Made by a program: the position numbers and the translations under genes. DNA of 64,000 nt, from the NCBI RefSeq assembly GCF_030462585.1, contig NZ_JASMRU010000002.1, positions 186,001-250,000 of the forward strand, given 5' to 3'. A model generated the notes under the pieces. It had not been told where the DNA came from, searched no databases, and saw only the letters and a list, made by a program, of their open reading frames with translations. How positions within the stretch are numbered: the first letter of the stretch is position 1; every line of letters starts with the position of its first letter. Of the stretch, positions 49,488 through 58,184 are shown in pieces. Source of the stretch: Pseudomonas sp. CAN1. GTDB taxonomy: Bacteria; Pseudomonadota; Gammaproteobacteria; Pseudomonadales; Pseudomonadaceae.

Positions 49488-49961
49488 ATGGACAGTCGCT
49501 TGTGCAGCAGGGGCTTCACCCTGATCGAGTTGCTCGTTTCCCTGGTCGTGCTGTGCATCGGTCTGCTCGGGTTGGCCGGGCTGCAGAATGTCGGGATTGC
49601 CGCCAGCCACAGCTCACTGCAACGCTCCCAGGCGTCCTGGCTGGCCGGCGAGATGGCCGACCTGCTGCGGGCGAACCGACTGGCCGCCTGTTCCGGTGCG
49701 TACAACGTTGGTTTTGCAGCGGTAGGTGGCGCCTGCCCTGGTGTCTCCGGAACGACGCGGGCACAGCTCGATGTCAGCCAGTGGCGCAACGGCCTCTGCA
49801 CCGCACTGGGTGTTAGCGCTGGCGGGTCGGTGCAGGTAGTTCGCCAAGGCGAGTCCTGCAACACGCAGATCGACGTGCGCTGGGACGACAGCCGGGTGCG
49901 GGCGCGTTTGGCCGAGGGCGGCGAGCGCTGGGAAATCTTCACCTACCGCACGGTGCTGTGA
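49488..49961 (+). CDS. pilV: PilV-like type IV minor pilin
   Basis: A 157-residue prepilin with a short basic leader and a type III cleavage site, RGFTLIELL, cut before the Phe by PilD. A hydrophobic helix (about 11-35) and a small Cys-containing globular domain follow. The ATG at 49488 has GGCGAGG 8 bases upstream; a GTG at 49479 is in frame but overlaps the box. It is the first gene of a five-gene pilV-pilW-pilX-pilY1-pilE run inserted between mscS and the LOG gene. The usual fimT and fimU neighbours are absent. No clear promoter was seen in 49296-49487. Confidence 0.85.
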   Translation: MDSRLCSRGFTLIELLVSLVVLCIGLLGLAGLQNVGIAASHSSLQRSQASWLAGEMADLLRANRLAACSGAYNVGFAAVGGACPGVSGTTRAQLDVSQWRNGLCTALGVSAGGSVQVVRQGESCNTQIDVRWDDSRVRARLAEGGERWEIFTYRTVL

Positions 49962-49962
49962 C

Positions 49963-50910
49963 ATGGGCCGCTGCCGCCAGCGCGGCCTTTCGCTGGTCGA
50001 GCTGATGATCGCCATGACCCTCAGCCTGCTGCTGATGGCCGGAGTGGTGCAGGTGGTGCTCGCCAGCAAGCGCAGCTACCAGGCCAACCTGGCGCTGGCT
50101 GAGTTGCAGGAGAGCGGACGCTTCGCCCTCGACGCCATGGCGCTGGACCTGCGCAACGCCGGTTTTCGCGGAGCTTGTGCGGCGGGGCTGGTTAATGCCA
50201 GCGGCCAGTCCTCTGCGCAGTACGCACTGGAGAGCGCCGGTATCGAAGGTTATGGCAGCGGCATGAGTGCTCCCGCCTGGCTGCCGTCCAGCCGGTTGGG
50301 CAACACGGATGCACTGCTGTTGCGCTATGCCAGTGACACACCGCTCGAAGCCCGCAGCATCTCCGGCAGCACGCTGACGCTTGCCTCCGGCAGCGTGTCG
50401 GCGAGCGCGTTCTACCTGCTTTCCGACCAGCAATCCTGCCTGCTGCTGCGAAACATCGGCAGCGGTTCGGCGCTGGTCGCGGAGCGTTCACTGCAACACC
50501 TGCTGGCGCCGGCGACCCGCGTCTACCCGTATCGCTATGCCATCTACTGGATCGGCAAGGGTGTGGATGGCAATCCAGGCCTTTTCCTCACTGACAACAG
50601 CGAAAACAGCGGCGTGGCGCAGACCAGCGAGCTGGTCTCCGGTGTGGCTGGTCTGAGCCTGCGCTATGGCGTCGCCGGCACAGGCGAGGGCGTGGTGACG
50701 AGCTACAAGGCGGCACGGGAGATGGCGCCCGGTGACTGGCGGCGTGTCCGTACCGTGCGGGTCAGCCTGTTGCTGCAGAGCCTGACCCGCGAGGTCGATG
50801 AGGCACCCGCAAGCATCAGCTTCGACGGTCGCACCCTGGCGCCGAACCCGGAGCGTCGCTTGCGGCTGGTAATGGGTAGTACCACGGCGATGCGCAATGG
50901 CGCCCCTTAA
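49963..50910 (+). CDS. pilW: PilW-like type IV minor pilin
   Basis: A 315-residue prepilin with leader MGRCRQRG and cleavage site GLSLVELM. A hydrophobic helix at about 10-30 and a large beta-rich globular domain follow. Glu at position 5 of the mature protein is kept, as needed for pilin packing. It starts one base after the pilV stop and overlaps pilX by 14 bases. Confidence 0.85.
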   Translation: MGRCRQRGLSLVELMIAMTLSLLLMAGVVQVVLASKRSYQANLALAELQESGRFALDAMALDLRNAGFRGACAAGLVNASGQSSAQYALESAGIEGYGSGMSAPAWLPSSRLGNTDALLLRYASDTPLEARSISGSTLTLASGSVSASAFYLLSDQQSCLLLRNIGSGSALVAERSLQHLLAPATRVYPYRYAIYWIGKGVDGNPGLFLTDNSENSGVAQTSELVSGVAGLSLRYGVAGTGEGVVTSYKAAREMAPGDWRRVRTVRVSLLLQSLTREVDEAPASISFDGRTLAPNPERRLRLVMGSTTAMRNGAP

Positions 50911-51376
50911 CCGACAGGCCGGCGCGGTGCTGCTGGTCTCCCTGGTCATGCTCCTGCTGCTGACGCTGATCGGGCTGGCCGGCATGCGCCTCGCCAGCCT
51001 GGAGGAGCGTATCGCCGGCAACCAGCGCGACCGGGAAGTGGCGTTCCAGGCCGCCGAGGCTGCATTGCGCGCGGGGGAACTGGCGGCGCGTGATTTCGTG
51101 CGCCGGGGACGGGCCGACGCCTCTGTCTATGAGCACCGCGAGGAGGTGCAGCTGGCCGGCTTTGCCTATGCCGACAGCGCCGAGCTGGCGCGGCAGCCGG
51201 GCTATCGCCTGAAATTCCTGCGCCTGCTGGGCAACGAAGGGCTGGAGGTCGGAAAAGGGCAGTCCTCTTATGGCGTCGCCCTGGAGGTACGGGCGGTGGG
51301 GTATGGCTTCCGCCAGCAGCCCTCGGGCGAGCCGGTCTCCAGCGTCAGGCTGAACAGCATCTATTTCGTGCGCTGA
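50897..51376 (+). CDS. pilX: PilX-like type IV minor pilin
   Basis: A 159-residue prepilin-like protein. The N-terminus reads QAGAVLLVSLVMLLLL, with a hydrophobic helix at about 9-32. The cleavage site is the less usual GAVLLVS form seen in PilX proteins, where the mature Glu5 is often absent. A segment with EERIAGNQRDR (about 37-47) is the PilX family hallmark. It overlaps pilW by 14 bases. Confidence 0.83.
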   Translation: MAPLNRQAGAVLLVSLVMLLLLTLIGLAGMRLASLEERIAGNQRDREVAFQAAEAALRAGELAARDFVRRGRADASVYEHREEVQLAGFAYADSAELARQPGYRLKFLRLLGNEGLEVGKGQSSYGVALEVRAVGYGFRQQPSGEPVSSVRLNSIYFVR

Positions 51377-51396
51377 ACGGCGACGAGGAGGCGACC

Positions 51397-54300
51397 TTGC
51401 TGCGAATTCTGCTGATCATCCTCTTGTTGCCGAACCTGGCGCTCGCCGCGCCGTTGAGCCAGGCGCCTTTGCAGATCGGCGGTGGCGGGTCCGGCAACCT
51501 GATCCTGCTGCCGTCCACGGCGCATTCGGCGATGGCCCAGGCGGCCAACGCCGATACGGATTACGCACCGGCCACTATCTACGCGGGGTATTTCGATCCG
51601 GACAAGTGCTATGGCTACCGCCAGCCTGAGCGCTATTTCCAGCCTCTGGGGCCGGCGCGGGCACATCTGTGCGTGGCGGCCTGGAGTGGCAACTTCCTCA
51701 ACTGGGCATCGGCGCAGGCGCTGGATGTCTATCGCGCCGTGCTGACGGGTGGAGACCGCTACGTCGACGGACCTGGCTTCACGGTCCTGCAGAAAAGCCG
51801 CAACCTGCGGGCCGACGGTGCCTTTCCAGATCGCCGCCTGCCAGCGATGTTGAGTGGTAGTGCTACGCCATTCCCTGGCGCCGATCTGCACCTGAGAATC
51901 GCTGGCCAGGACCGCGATCTGCTGCTGAGCCGCAGCGCGGAGTTTCCCGGCGAGCCGCAAGACTTCATGTCGAACCAAATGCTGGAGCCGGGGAGTACCT
52001 ATCGACTGGCGGTCCGTGTGCAGGTCTGCGTGGAGAGCCAGCTGGAGCGGAATTGCCGCCTCTTTGCGAGCGGCTACAAGCCCGAGGGGTTGTTGCAGGA
52101 GTATGCCCAGCGTCTGCGTTACAGCGTGTTCTCAACGACTGGTAATGAGGGCGAATCGGGACGGGTAACGTTGCAGGCCCGGCAGGGATTCATCGGTCCG
52201 GAACTGGACGATGGCACGGCGAATCCCCAGGCGGAATGGTCCGCCGACAGCGGCGTGCTTCTCGCCAATCCCCAGCCAGGCGGAGTGATCGGCTATCTGA
52301 ATCACTTCGATGAGTCGGGATTGCGTGAATCCGACGACTCCGGCGAATTGCTCTACGCCGCCGTGCGCTACCTGCAGAATCAGGGCAGTCATGCCGCCTG
52401 GGCAGTGGGTGAGGGAGAGCCGCGCGCCCAGTCCTGGGGCGATCCAATCTCTCATGCCTGCCAGCCCAATGCTGCGCTGGGGCTGGGCGGGGGAGGAGAG
52501 CACGCTGCCCCTGTCGGCGCGCGGCTGGCACAGCTGAGTGCCGGTGACACCACGCTGAACCTGCTCGCGGCCACCCGCCAGGTTGCGGTGATGGAGGGCG
52601 ACGCCTCGCTGGAGTTCGCCGGGTTGGCGTACGCGGCCCACGTGCGTGATCTGCGCCCGGACCTGCCGGGACGGCAGAGTCTTTCCAGCCATTGGCTGGT
52701 GTCACCGCGGGAGAAGACTGGAGCGTTCTGGCAGGTCGCGAAGTACGGCGGATTTTCCGTGCCCCAGGACTATCGTTTCGAGCGCAGCGAACCTTTGCCG
52801 ATCGACTGGTGGCATGACCCTGCGCGATCCGTCGACGGACGTCCGGACAATCTCTTCCTGCTCGGCGAGCAACAACGGCTGCGAGCAGAGCTCAAGCAGG
52901 CCTTCGCCCGTATCGCTGCAAGTGCAGACGCCACCAGCCGGCAGCTCAGCGCGGCAGGGACGTCGGGGGAAGTCCTGGTCACCTCGCTGGAGGCACGGCG
53001 CTGGAGCGGTGACCTGCAGCTCTGGCAGAAGGGCAGCACGGAACCTCTCTGGTCAGCCGCGCGAAGCCTGGATGAGCTCACGGAATCACAGCTCGGCGGG
53101 CGCACCATCTTCACCGCTGTTCCGACGGCCAGCCAGGCGAAGGATGGCCCGCAGGTACTCCGCAGCGCGGTGCCCTTCGCCTGGAGTTCACTGGATGAGG
53201 TGCAGCGAGCAGCACTGGGTAACGAGGCGTTGCTGGACTACCTGCGCGGCTCCCGCCGGGACGAACGTGATGCCCTCCATGCTGATCGGCAGTTCCGCCA
53301 GCGCGGCAGCCGGCTGGGCGATATCGACCATTCGCGGCCGGCCTATTCCTGGCATGACCCACAGCTCTATGAGGCATTGCCGGTTGCGCAGGACGATGGG
53401 AAAACGCTGGGCGAGAGCTATCGCCAATTCCTCGCCGGCGCTGCCTATCAGCAACGCGCTCCGCTGGTAGCCGTGGGCGCCAACGACGGCATGCTGCATG
53501 GCTTCGATGCGCGCGACGGGCGCGAATTGTTCGCCTATGTGCCGGCGGCGGTGTTCGGACATTTGCGCGAGCTGGCCGATCCCGGCTACGCCCACCGCTA
53601 TTTCGTCGACGCCTCGCCGAGTGTGGGTAACGCCTGGGTCGGTGGCCGCTGGCGCACCTTGCTGGTAGGCGGCACAGGGGCGGGCGGCAACAGCGTATTC
53701 GCCCTGGATGTGACCGACCCCGAACGGATGAACGCCGGGAGCCTGCTCTGGGAATTCAGCCATCCCGACCTCGGCTACACCCTGGGGCGGCCGGCGTTGC
53801 TGGCGCTGGAGTCGGGACGTTTCGTGGTGGTGTTTTCCTCCGGTGCTCGGGAGCCAGAAGGGGCTGCAGGTGCGCTGTGGATAGTCGATGCGGCGGACGG
53901 TCGGTTGCTCAAGCGCATTTCGCTGCCGGGTGCAGGCGATCTCGGGGTGGTAACGGCGATCAGCAGCACCGGGGCCGTGACCGCCAACCGGCTCTATGTG
54001 GGGGACAGCCACGGCAATCTCTGGCGCGTGGACCTCGCGGGAGAGGACGGGCGCGAGTCCGCCATTCCAGCTTCGCTGGCAAGTGGTCCGTTGTTCCGGG
54101 CGGTGTTGGCGGATGGCAGGACTCAGGCGATCTCCGCGCCCATCGCTGCAGCGCTGGATAGCAGCGGCGCGGTGCGCTTGCTGTTTGGCACCGGGCGCTA
54201 CTCCCGCGTGGGCGACAACCTGCCGGCCAATCCGCTACGAGTCGAGAGCCTGTATGGCCTGCTCGACGACGGCAAGGCGCTTGCCGGGCGTAGTCGGCTT

Positions 54301-54684
54301 GCTACGCGGCCATCCGGGACGGAAGGCGCTCGCGGCTGGTATCTGGACCTGCCGGCCGATGGGACTCGCGTGGTGGAGCAGGCACAGGTGCGTGACGGTC
54401 GTTTCGTCCTGTTCAACCTGATCACGCCAGGACAGGACCCTTGTGCCGATCCCCTGCGCCACGGCTCGCTGGCGTTATCCATCGAGGCGGGTGGCGAGCC
54501 GGTGCTGCCCGTCATCGCCGTGGCGGGTAACCAGCAAATAGATCAGGACAGCGGCGTGCGGGTGCAACCCGATGCAGAGGGCGGTGTGCAGCTTTCCACC
54601 CTGGACCGCCAAGGTCGCCCGCAGACCCGCACGCTGGCGCTGCCGGACGACAGCGGGCGCAAGGCCTGGCAGGAGGTGCGTTGA
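51397..54684 (+). CDS. pilY1: PilY1-like pilus tip adhesin/assembly protein with degenerate VWA and calcium sites
   Basis: A 1095-residue secreted protein with a signal peptide (about 1-17). The C-terminal part (about 680-1000) is the PilY1 beta-propeller: VGANDGMLHGFDA, VGGTGAGGNSVFALDV and GDSHGNLWRVDL are all recognisable. The N-terminal half matches PilY1 in WSGNFLNWAS, but the position of the VWA MIDAS motif (DxSxS) reads LPSTAHSAM (37-45), so the metal-binding Asp and Ser are missing. The calcium loop (DxDxDGxxD before YVGD) reads AISSTGAVT near residue 854, with no acidic ligand. The start is TTG at 51397, with GAGGAG about 6 bases upstream. Confidence 0.86.
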   Translation: MLRILLIILLLPNLALAAPLSQAPLQIGGGGSGNLILLPSTAHSAMAQAANADTDYAPATIYAGYFDPDKCYGYRQPERYFQPLGPARAHLCVAAWSGNFLNWASAQALDVYRAVLTGGDRYVDGPGFTVLQKSRNLRADGAFPDRRLPAMLSGSATPFPGADLHLRIAGQDRDLLLSRSAEFPGEPQDFMSNQMLEPGSTYRLAVRVQVCVESQLERNCRLFASGYKPEGLLQEYAQRLRYSVFSTTGNEGESGRVTLQARQGFIGPELDDGTANPQAEWSADSGVLLANPQPGGVIGYLNHFDESGLRESDDSGELLYAAVRYLQNQGSHAAWAVGEGEPRAQSWGDPISHACQPNAALGLGGGGEHAAPVGARLAQLSAGDTTLNLLAATRQVAVMEGDASLEFAGLAYAAHVRDLRPDLPGRQSLSSHWLVSPREKTGAFWQVAKYGGFSVPQDYRFERSEPLPIDWWHDPARSVDGRPDNLFLLGEQQRLRAELKQAFARIAASADATSRQLSAAGTSGEVLVTSLEARRWSGDLQLWQKGSTEPLWSAARSLDELTESQLGGRTIFTAVPTASQAKDGPQVLRSAVPFAWSSLDEVQRAALGNEALLDYLRGSRRDERDALHADRQFRQRGSRLGDIDHSRPAYSWHDPQLYEALPVAQDDGKTLGESYRQFLAGAAYQQRAPLVAVGANDGMLHGFDARDGRELFAYVPAAVFGHLRELADPGYAHRYFVDASPSVGNAWVGGRWRTLLVGGTGAGGNSVFALDVTDPERMNAGSLLWEFSHPDLGYTLGRPALLALESGRFVVVFSSGAREPEGAAGALWIVDAADGRLLKRISLPGAGDLGVVTAISSTGAVTANRLYVGDSHGNLWRVDLAGEDGRESAIPASLASGPLFRAVLADGRTQAISAPIAAALDSSGAVRLLFGTGRYSRVGDNLPANPLRVESLYGLLDDGKALAGRSRLATRPSGTEGARGWYLDLPADGTRVVEQAQVRDGRFVLFNLITPGQDPCADPLRHGSLALSIEAGGEPVLPVIAVAGNQQIDQDSGVRVQPDAEGGVQLSTLDRQGRPQTRTLALPDDSGRKAWQEVR

Positions 54685-54685
54685 G

Positions 54686-55081
54686 ATGGGCGTCTGGCGT
54701 GGCCGGGGTTTCACTCTGGTGGAGCTGCTGGTGGCAGTGACCTTGATCGGCGTGCTCAGCGCCATCGCCCTGCCGACCTATCGCGAGTATATCCGTCGCG
54801 CCCAGCGAGTCGACGCGCAGAAGTCGCTGGTGGAGCTGGCGCAGTTTCTGGAGCGCTACCACACCAGCCGGGGGACTTACCTCGGCGCCAGCCTGCCATT
54901 CGATACCGCGCCGCGTGAGGGCGGTGTGGCGCGTTATCGGCTGGGGTTTGCAGAGCCGCCGCAGGCTTCCAGCTATCGGCTGCAGGCCGCGCCATTGGAC
55001 ACGATGGCCGAGGATGCCTGCGGGGTGCTGACGCTGGCCAGCAGCGGGCTCCGTGGCGCGGCCGCGGAGCGCTGCTGGTAG
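54686..55081 (+). CDS. pilE: PilE-like type IV minor pilin
   Basis: A 131-residue prepilin with leader MGVWRGRG and cleavage site GFTLVELL. The hydrophobic helix (about 10-32) leads into a small globular domain with a disulfide-capable pair of Cys (about 112 and 130) near the C-terminus. It starts one base after the pilY1 stop, with AGGAGG upstream. It ends the five-gene run. Confidence 0.87.
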   Translation: MGVWRGRGFTLVELLVAVTLIGVLSAIALPTYREYIRRAQRVDAQKSLVELAQFLERYHTSRGTYLGASLPFDTAPREGGVARYRLGFAEPPQASSYRLQAAPLDTMAEDACGVLTLASSGLRGAAAERCW

Positions 55082-55088
55082 GCGCAGG

Positions 55089-55676
55089 TCAGGTCGGCGT
55101 GCGGTCCACCCACTTGGGCGCGGCCAGGGGTTTCCAGGCGGCGAGGGCGTCGACCAGCTCGGCGGGCGAGGAGGCGCGCTGCAGCATGTCGCGGTGCGGC
55201 TGGCGGACGAAACGCTCCTGCACCAGATGGTCGAGGAAAGTCAGCAGCGGGTCGAAGAAGCCGTTCACTTCCAGCAGGCCCAGCGGCTTGGCGTGGTAGC
55301 CCAACTGGCCCCAGGTCCAGACTTCGAAGAGTTCTTCCAGGGTGCCGAGGCCGCCGGGCAGGGCGATGAAGGCGTCGCTCAGCTCGGCCATGCGGGCCTT
55401 GCGCGCGTGCATGCCGTCGACCACTTCCAGACGGGTCAGGCCGCTGTGGCCGACTTCGGCGTCCTTCAGGCTCTGCGGGATGATGCCGATGACTTCACCG
55501 CCGGCGGCCAGCGCGGCGTTGGCGACCATGCCCATCAGGCCCACGGCGCCGCCGCCATAGACCAGCTGGATGCCGTTCTCGGCGAGGTGGCGGCCGAGGG
55601 CTTCGGCGGCTTCCTGGTAGATCGGGGTGGCGCCGGGGCTGGCGCCGCAGAATACGCAGATGGAACGCAAGGTCAT
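55089..55676 (-). CDS. LOG family protein (cytokinin riboside 5'-monophosphate phosphoribohydrolase)
   Basis: A 195-residue Rossmann-like enzyme with the family motif PGGLGTLEE near residue 105 and the Arg/Lys of HARKARM near 90. LOG proteins release the base from nucleoside 5'-monophosphates; in bacteria AMP or a related nucleotide is a common substrate. PA4923 holds the same place in P. aeruginosa. It is convergent with pilE, with 7 bases between the stops. Confidence 0.9.
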   Translation of the reverse strand: MTLRSICVFCGASPGATPIYQEAAEALGRHLAENGIQLVYGGGAVGLMGMVANAALAAGGEVIGIIPQSLKDAEVGHSGLTRLEVVDGMHARKARMAELSDAFIALPGGLGTLEELFEVWTWGQLGYHAKPLGLLEVNGFFDPLLTFLDHLVQERFVRQPHRDMLQRASSPAELVDALAAWKPLAAPKWVDRTPT

Positions 55677-55758
55677 GGAGCTGTCCTCGTTTTGCTGGCC
55701 GGTTCTTGCAGGCCGTCAGGGTAGCGGCAGAGCGAGGGGCGACCAAGCCAAAAATCCG

Positions 55759-55878
55759 CTACTCCAATCCGGTGCGGCCGAACCCGCCGGCGGTGGCGCC
55801 CTGGGCGTAGCTGGCGAGCAGGCTTTGCAGCAACTGGTTGTGCAGCAGCGGGCTTTGTAACAGTGAAAGACGGGGCAT
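55759..55878 (-). CDS. candidate 39-residue ORF, unknown function
   Basis: ATG at 55878 to TAG at 55761-55759. The ATG has GGAG 8 bases upstream, which decided its inclusion. The product begins MPRLSLLQSPLLHNQLLQS, Leu/Gln-rich and amphipathic, then a Gly/Ala-rich end. No family is recognised. It lies in the 410-base gap between the LOG gene and azurin, on the minus strand upstream of LOG, so co-transcription with LOG is possible. It may be a leader peptide or a non-coding coincidence. Confidence 0.45.
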   Translation of the reverse strand: MPRLSLLQSPLLHNQLLQSLLASYAQGATAGGFGRTGLE

Positions 55879-56086
55879 GGCGCGAACTCCTGTTGGGCCG
55901 GGGCGAGAGGTCTATGCTAGGCGGGGTGCGCTGATCTGCCTCGTTGATCCTGCTGATCGACCTGATAGACAGTTCAAAGCTTGGCTCGTGGCCGATGGCC
56001 ATTGATGCAGATCAGGGGAACCCCGATCACGTTCGGGCAGTCTTCCCCTTCAGGATTCTCCGCCCAACCTGCCTAGGAGGCATGTC

Positions 56087-56533
56087 ATGTTCCGTAAACT
56101 CGCCGCTGTATCCCTGCTTGGCCTGTTCAGTGCCCCGCTGCTGGCCGCCGAATGCTCCGTGGACATCCAGGGCAACGACCAGATGCAGTTCAGCACCAAC
56201 GCCATCAGCGTCGACAAGAGCTGCAAGAGCTTCACCGTGAACCTGTCCCACCCGGGCAGCCTGCCGAAGAACGTCATGGGCCATAACTGGGTACTGACCA
56301 CCGCTGCCGACATGCAGGGCGTGGTGACCGACGGCATGGCCGCCGGTCTGGACAAGAACTACATCAAGGACGGCGACACCCGCGTGATCGCCCACACCAA
56401 GATCATCGGTTCCGGCGAGAAGGATTCGGTGAGCTTCGATATTTCCAAGCTCAAGGAAGGCGAGCAGTACACCTTCTTCTGCTCCTTCCCGGGCCACTCG
56501 GCCATGATGAAGGGCACCCTGACCCTGAAGTGA
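56087..56533 (+). CDS. azu: azurin
   Basis: Periplasmic type-1 blue copper protein that passes electrons in denitrification and peroxide defence. The 148-residue precursor has a 20-residue signal peptide (cleavage after LLA) and a 128-residue mature protein, the same length as P. aeruginosa azurin. Copper ligands are all present: His in GHNW (mature 46), and Cys, His and Met in CSFPGHSAM (mature 112, 117, 121). The N-terminal disulfide Cys pair is kept. AGGAGG lies 6 bases before the ATG. Confidence 0.98.
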   Translation: MFRKLAAVSLLGLFSAPLLAAECSVDIQGNDQMQFSTNAISVDKSCKSFTVNLSHPGSLPKNVMGHNWVLTTAADMQGVVTDGMAAGLDKNYIKDGDTRVIAHTKIIGSGEKDSVSFDISKLKEGEQYTFFCSFPGHSAMMKGTLTLK

Positions 56534-56565
56534 GGCGACTTTCCTCGAAAGTCTGCTGATCCGAG

Positions 56566-56595
56566 AAGCCCGACCCATGGTCGGGCTTTTTATTT
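56566..56595 (+). terminator. terminator of azu
   Basis: Stem AAGCCCGAC/GTCGGGCTT with a CCATG loop and a TTTATTT tail, 32 bases after the stop. Confidence 0.9.
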
Positions 56596-56645
56596 CATGA
56601 AAGGACGGTAGGGTGTGACGTGGTTGAGATCCTGACGGGGGACCC

Positions 56646-57272
56646 ATGTACCACGGTGAACGCTTCAACGCCTGGACCCACCTGATTGGCGCCTTGCTGG
56701 CGCTGGTAGGCGGCATCTGGCTGCTGGTGGCCACCAGCCTGCTCGGCGAGCCGCTGCGCATCGTCAGCGTGGCGATCTACGGCACGACGCTACTGCTGCT
56801 CTACAGCATTTCCACGCTCTACCACAGCGTGCGGGGTCGGGCGAAGGTCATCCTGCGCAAGCTCGACCACCTGTCGATCTACCTGCTGATCGCCGGGAGC
56901 TACACGCCGTTCTGCCTGGTGACCCTCAAGGGGCCCTGGGGCTGGACGCTGTTTGGCATCGTCTGGTCGATGGCGGTGATCGGCATGCTGCAGGAGATCA
57001 AGCCGCGCTCCGAGGCGCGAGTGCTGTCGATCATCATCTACGCGGTGATGGGCTGGATCGTGCTGATCGCGGTCGGCCCGCTGTACCGCGCACTGGGCGG
57101 CGCGGGCTTTGCCTGGCTGGTGGGCGGCGGGGCGTTCTACACCATCGGCATCATCTTCTTCGCCTACGACAGCCGCTTCCGCCACTGGCATGGCATCTGG
57201 CATCTGTTCGTGATCGCCGGCAGCCTGCTGCACTTCATCGCCATCTGGCGCTACGTCATTCCCCAGCACTGA
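56646..57272 (+). CDS. hemolysin III family (TrhA/YqfA-type) membrane protein
   Basis: A 208-residue seven-helix membrane protein of the PAQR superfamily. Conserved residues are visible: the N-terminal ERFNAWTHLIGA (H10 region), the STLYHSV segment and the C-terminal HxxWHLFV. These His and Asp residues form a zinc-hydrolase-like site in the superfamily. Despite the name, most bacterial members are not haemolysins; membrane-homeostasis roles are proposed. The same gene follows azu in P. aeruginosa (PA4921). Confidence 0.9.
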   Translation: MYHGERFNAWTHLIGALLALVGGIWLLVATSLLGEPLRIVSVAIYGTTLLLLYSISTLYHSVRGRAKVILRKLDHLSIYLLIAGSYTPFCLVTLKGPWGWTLFGIVWSMAVIGMLQEIKPRSEARVLSIIIYAVMGWIVLIAVGPLYRALGGAGFAWLVGGGAFYTIGIIFFAYDSRFRHWHGIWHLFVIAGSLLHFIAIWRYVIPQH

Positions 57273-57324
57273 ACCCTTGAGCCGTTGACGCGAAACTGCT
57301 TCCGCGCCAACGGCTGCCTTGCGC

Positions 57325-58152
57325 TTACGGTGAGGTGGGCAGGGCACGCTTGTGGCGGGTCTTCTCGAAGGTGCGGACGATGATGTCGAAGGCTTCCTGG
57401 CCGACGTCCTGGCCATGCAGGAAAGCGTCGATTTCCTTGTAGGTCACGCCGTGGGCGTGCTCGTCCGGCTTGCCGGGGGCGAGGTCTTCAAGGTCGGCGG
57501 TCGGCACTTTCTCCACCAGATGCTCGGGCGCGCCGAGGCTGCGGGCGATGCTGCGCACCTGGTTCTTCACCAGGCCGGTGAGCGGGGCGAGGTCGCAGGC
57601 GCCGTCGCCGAACTTGGTGAAGAAGCCCATCACCGCTTCGGCGGCGTGGTCGGTGCCGACCACCAGGCCGGCGCGGGCGTTGGCGATGGTGTACTGGGCG
57701 ACCATGCGGACGCGCGCCTTGGTGTTGCCCAGGGCGAAGTCGCGGGTGGCCGGAGCCAGGCCTTCCAGCGCCTGGGTCTCGGCGGCCAGCGCCTGCACGG
57801 CCGGGCCGATGTTCACGGTGTGGCGCTCGTCGGGGGCGATGACGTCCACCGAGTCCTGGGCGTCCTGCTCGTCGCCTTGCACGTTGTACGGCAGGCGCAC
57901 GGCGAGGAAGCGGTAGTCCTGGTTTCCGGTCTCGGCGCGCAGGCCTTCCACGGCGCGCTGGCAGAGCATGCCGGCGGTGAGCGAGTCGACGCCGCCACTG
58001 ATGCCCAGCACCAGGGTCTTCATTCCCGAACCCTTCAGGCAGTCCTGGATGAAGCGCACGCGCCGCTGGATCTCGGCCTGCAGCTCGGTGTCGGACTGGA
58101 AGGGCGGCTGCACATTGAGTTCTCTGGCGATGGCGGCCTGTGTGTCTTTCAT
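57325..58152 (-). CDS. nadE: NH3-dependent NAD+ synthetase
   Basis: Amidates nicotinic acid adenine dinucleotide to NAD+, the last step of both de novo and salvage routes. The 275-residue protein has the ATP-pyrophosphatase P-loop SGGVDS at 52-57 and lacks a glutaminase domain, so it should use ammonia. The ATG at 58152 has AGGAG about 12 bases upstream; the frame extends to 58242 but that part is not family-like. It is the last gene of pncA-pncB-nadE. Confidence 0.97.
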   Translation of the reverse strand: MKDTQAAIARELNVQPPFQSDTELQAEIQRRVRFIQDCLKGSGMKTLVLGISGGVDSLTAGMLCQRAVEGLRAETGNQDYRFLAVRLPYNVQGDEQDAQDSVDVIAPDERHTVNIGPAVQALAAETQALEGLAPATRDFALGNTKARVRMVAQYTIANARAGLVVGTDHAAEAVMGFFTKFGDGACDLAPLTGLVKNQVRSIARSLGAPEHLVEKVPTADLEDLAPGKPDEHAHGVTYKEIDAFLHGQDVGQEAFDIIVRTFEKTRHKRALPTSP

Positions 58153-58184
58153 CTGGAGGGCTCCTGTGGAAAGCGGAAAAGGGG

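Noticed and set aside
55921-55980. ANR/FNR box for azurin (TTGAT-N4-ATCAA)
   Set aside because: TTGAT is present near 55944, but the next ATCGA half is seven bases away and does not match the spacing. The evidence is too weak to call.
55673-56002. Minus-strand 109-codon frame across the LOG-azurin gap
   Set aside because: It has Arg/Pro-rich shadow composition, overlaps the LOG start and lacks a ribosome binding site. The 39-codon ORF in another frame is better supported.
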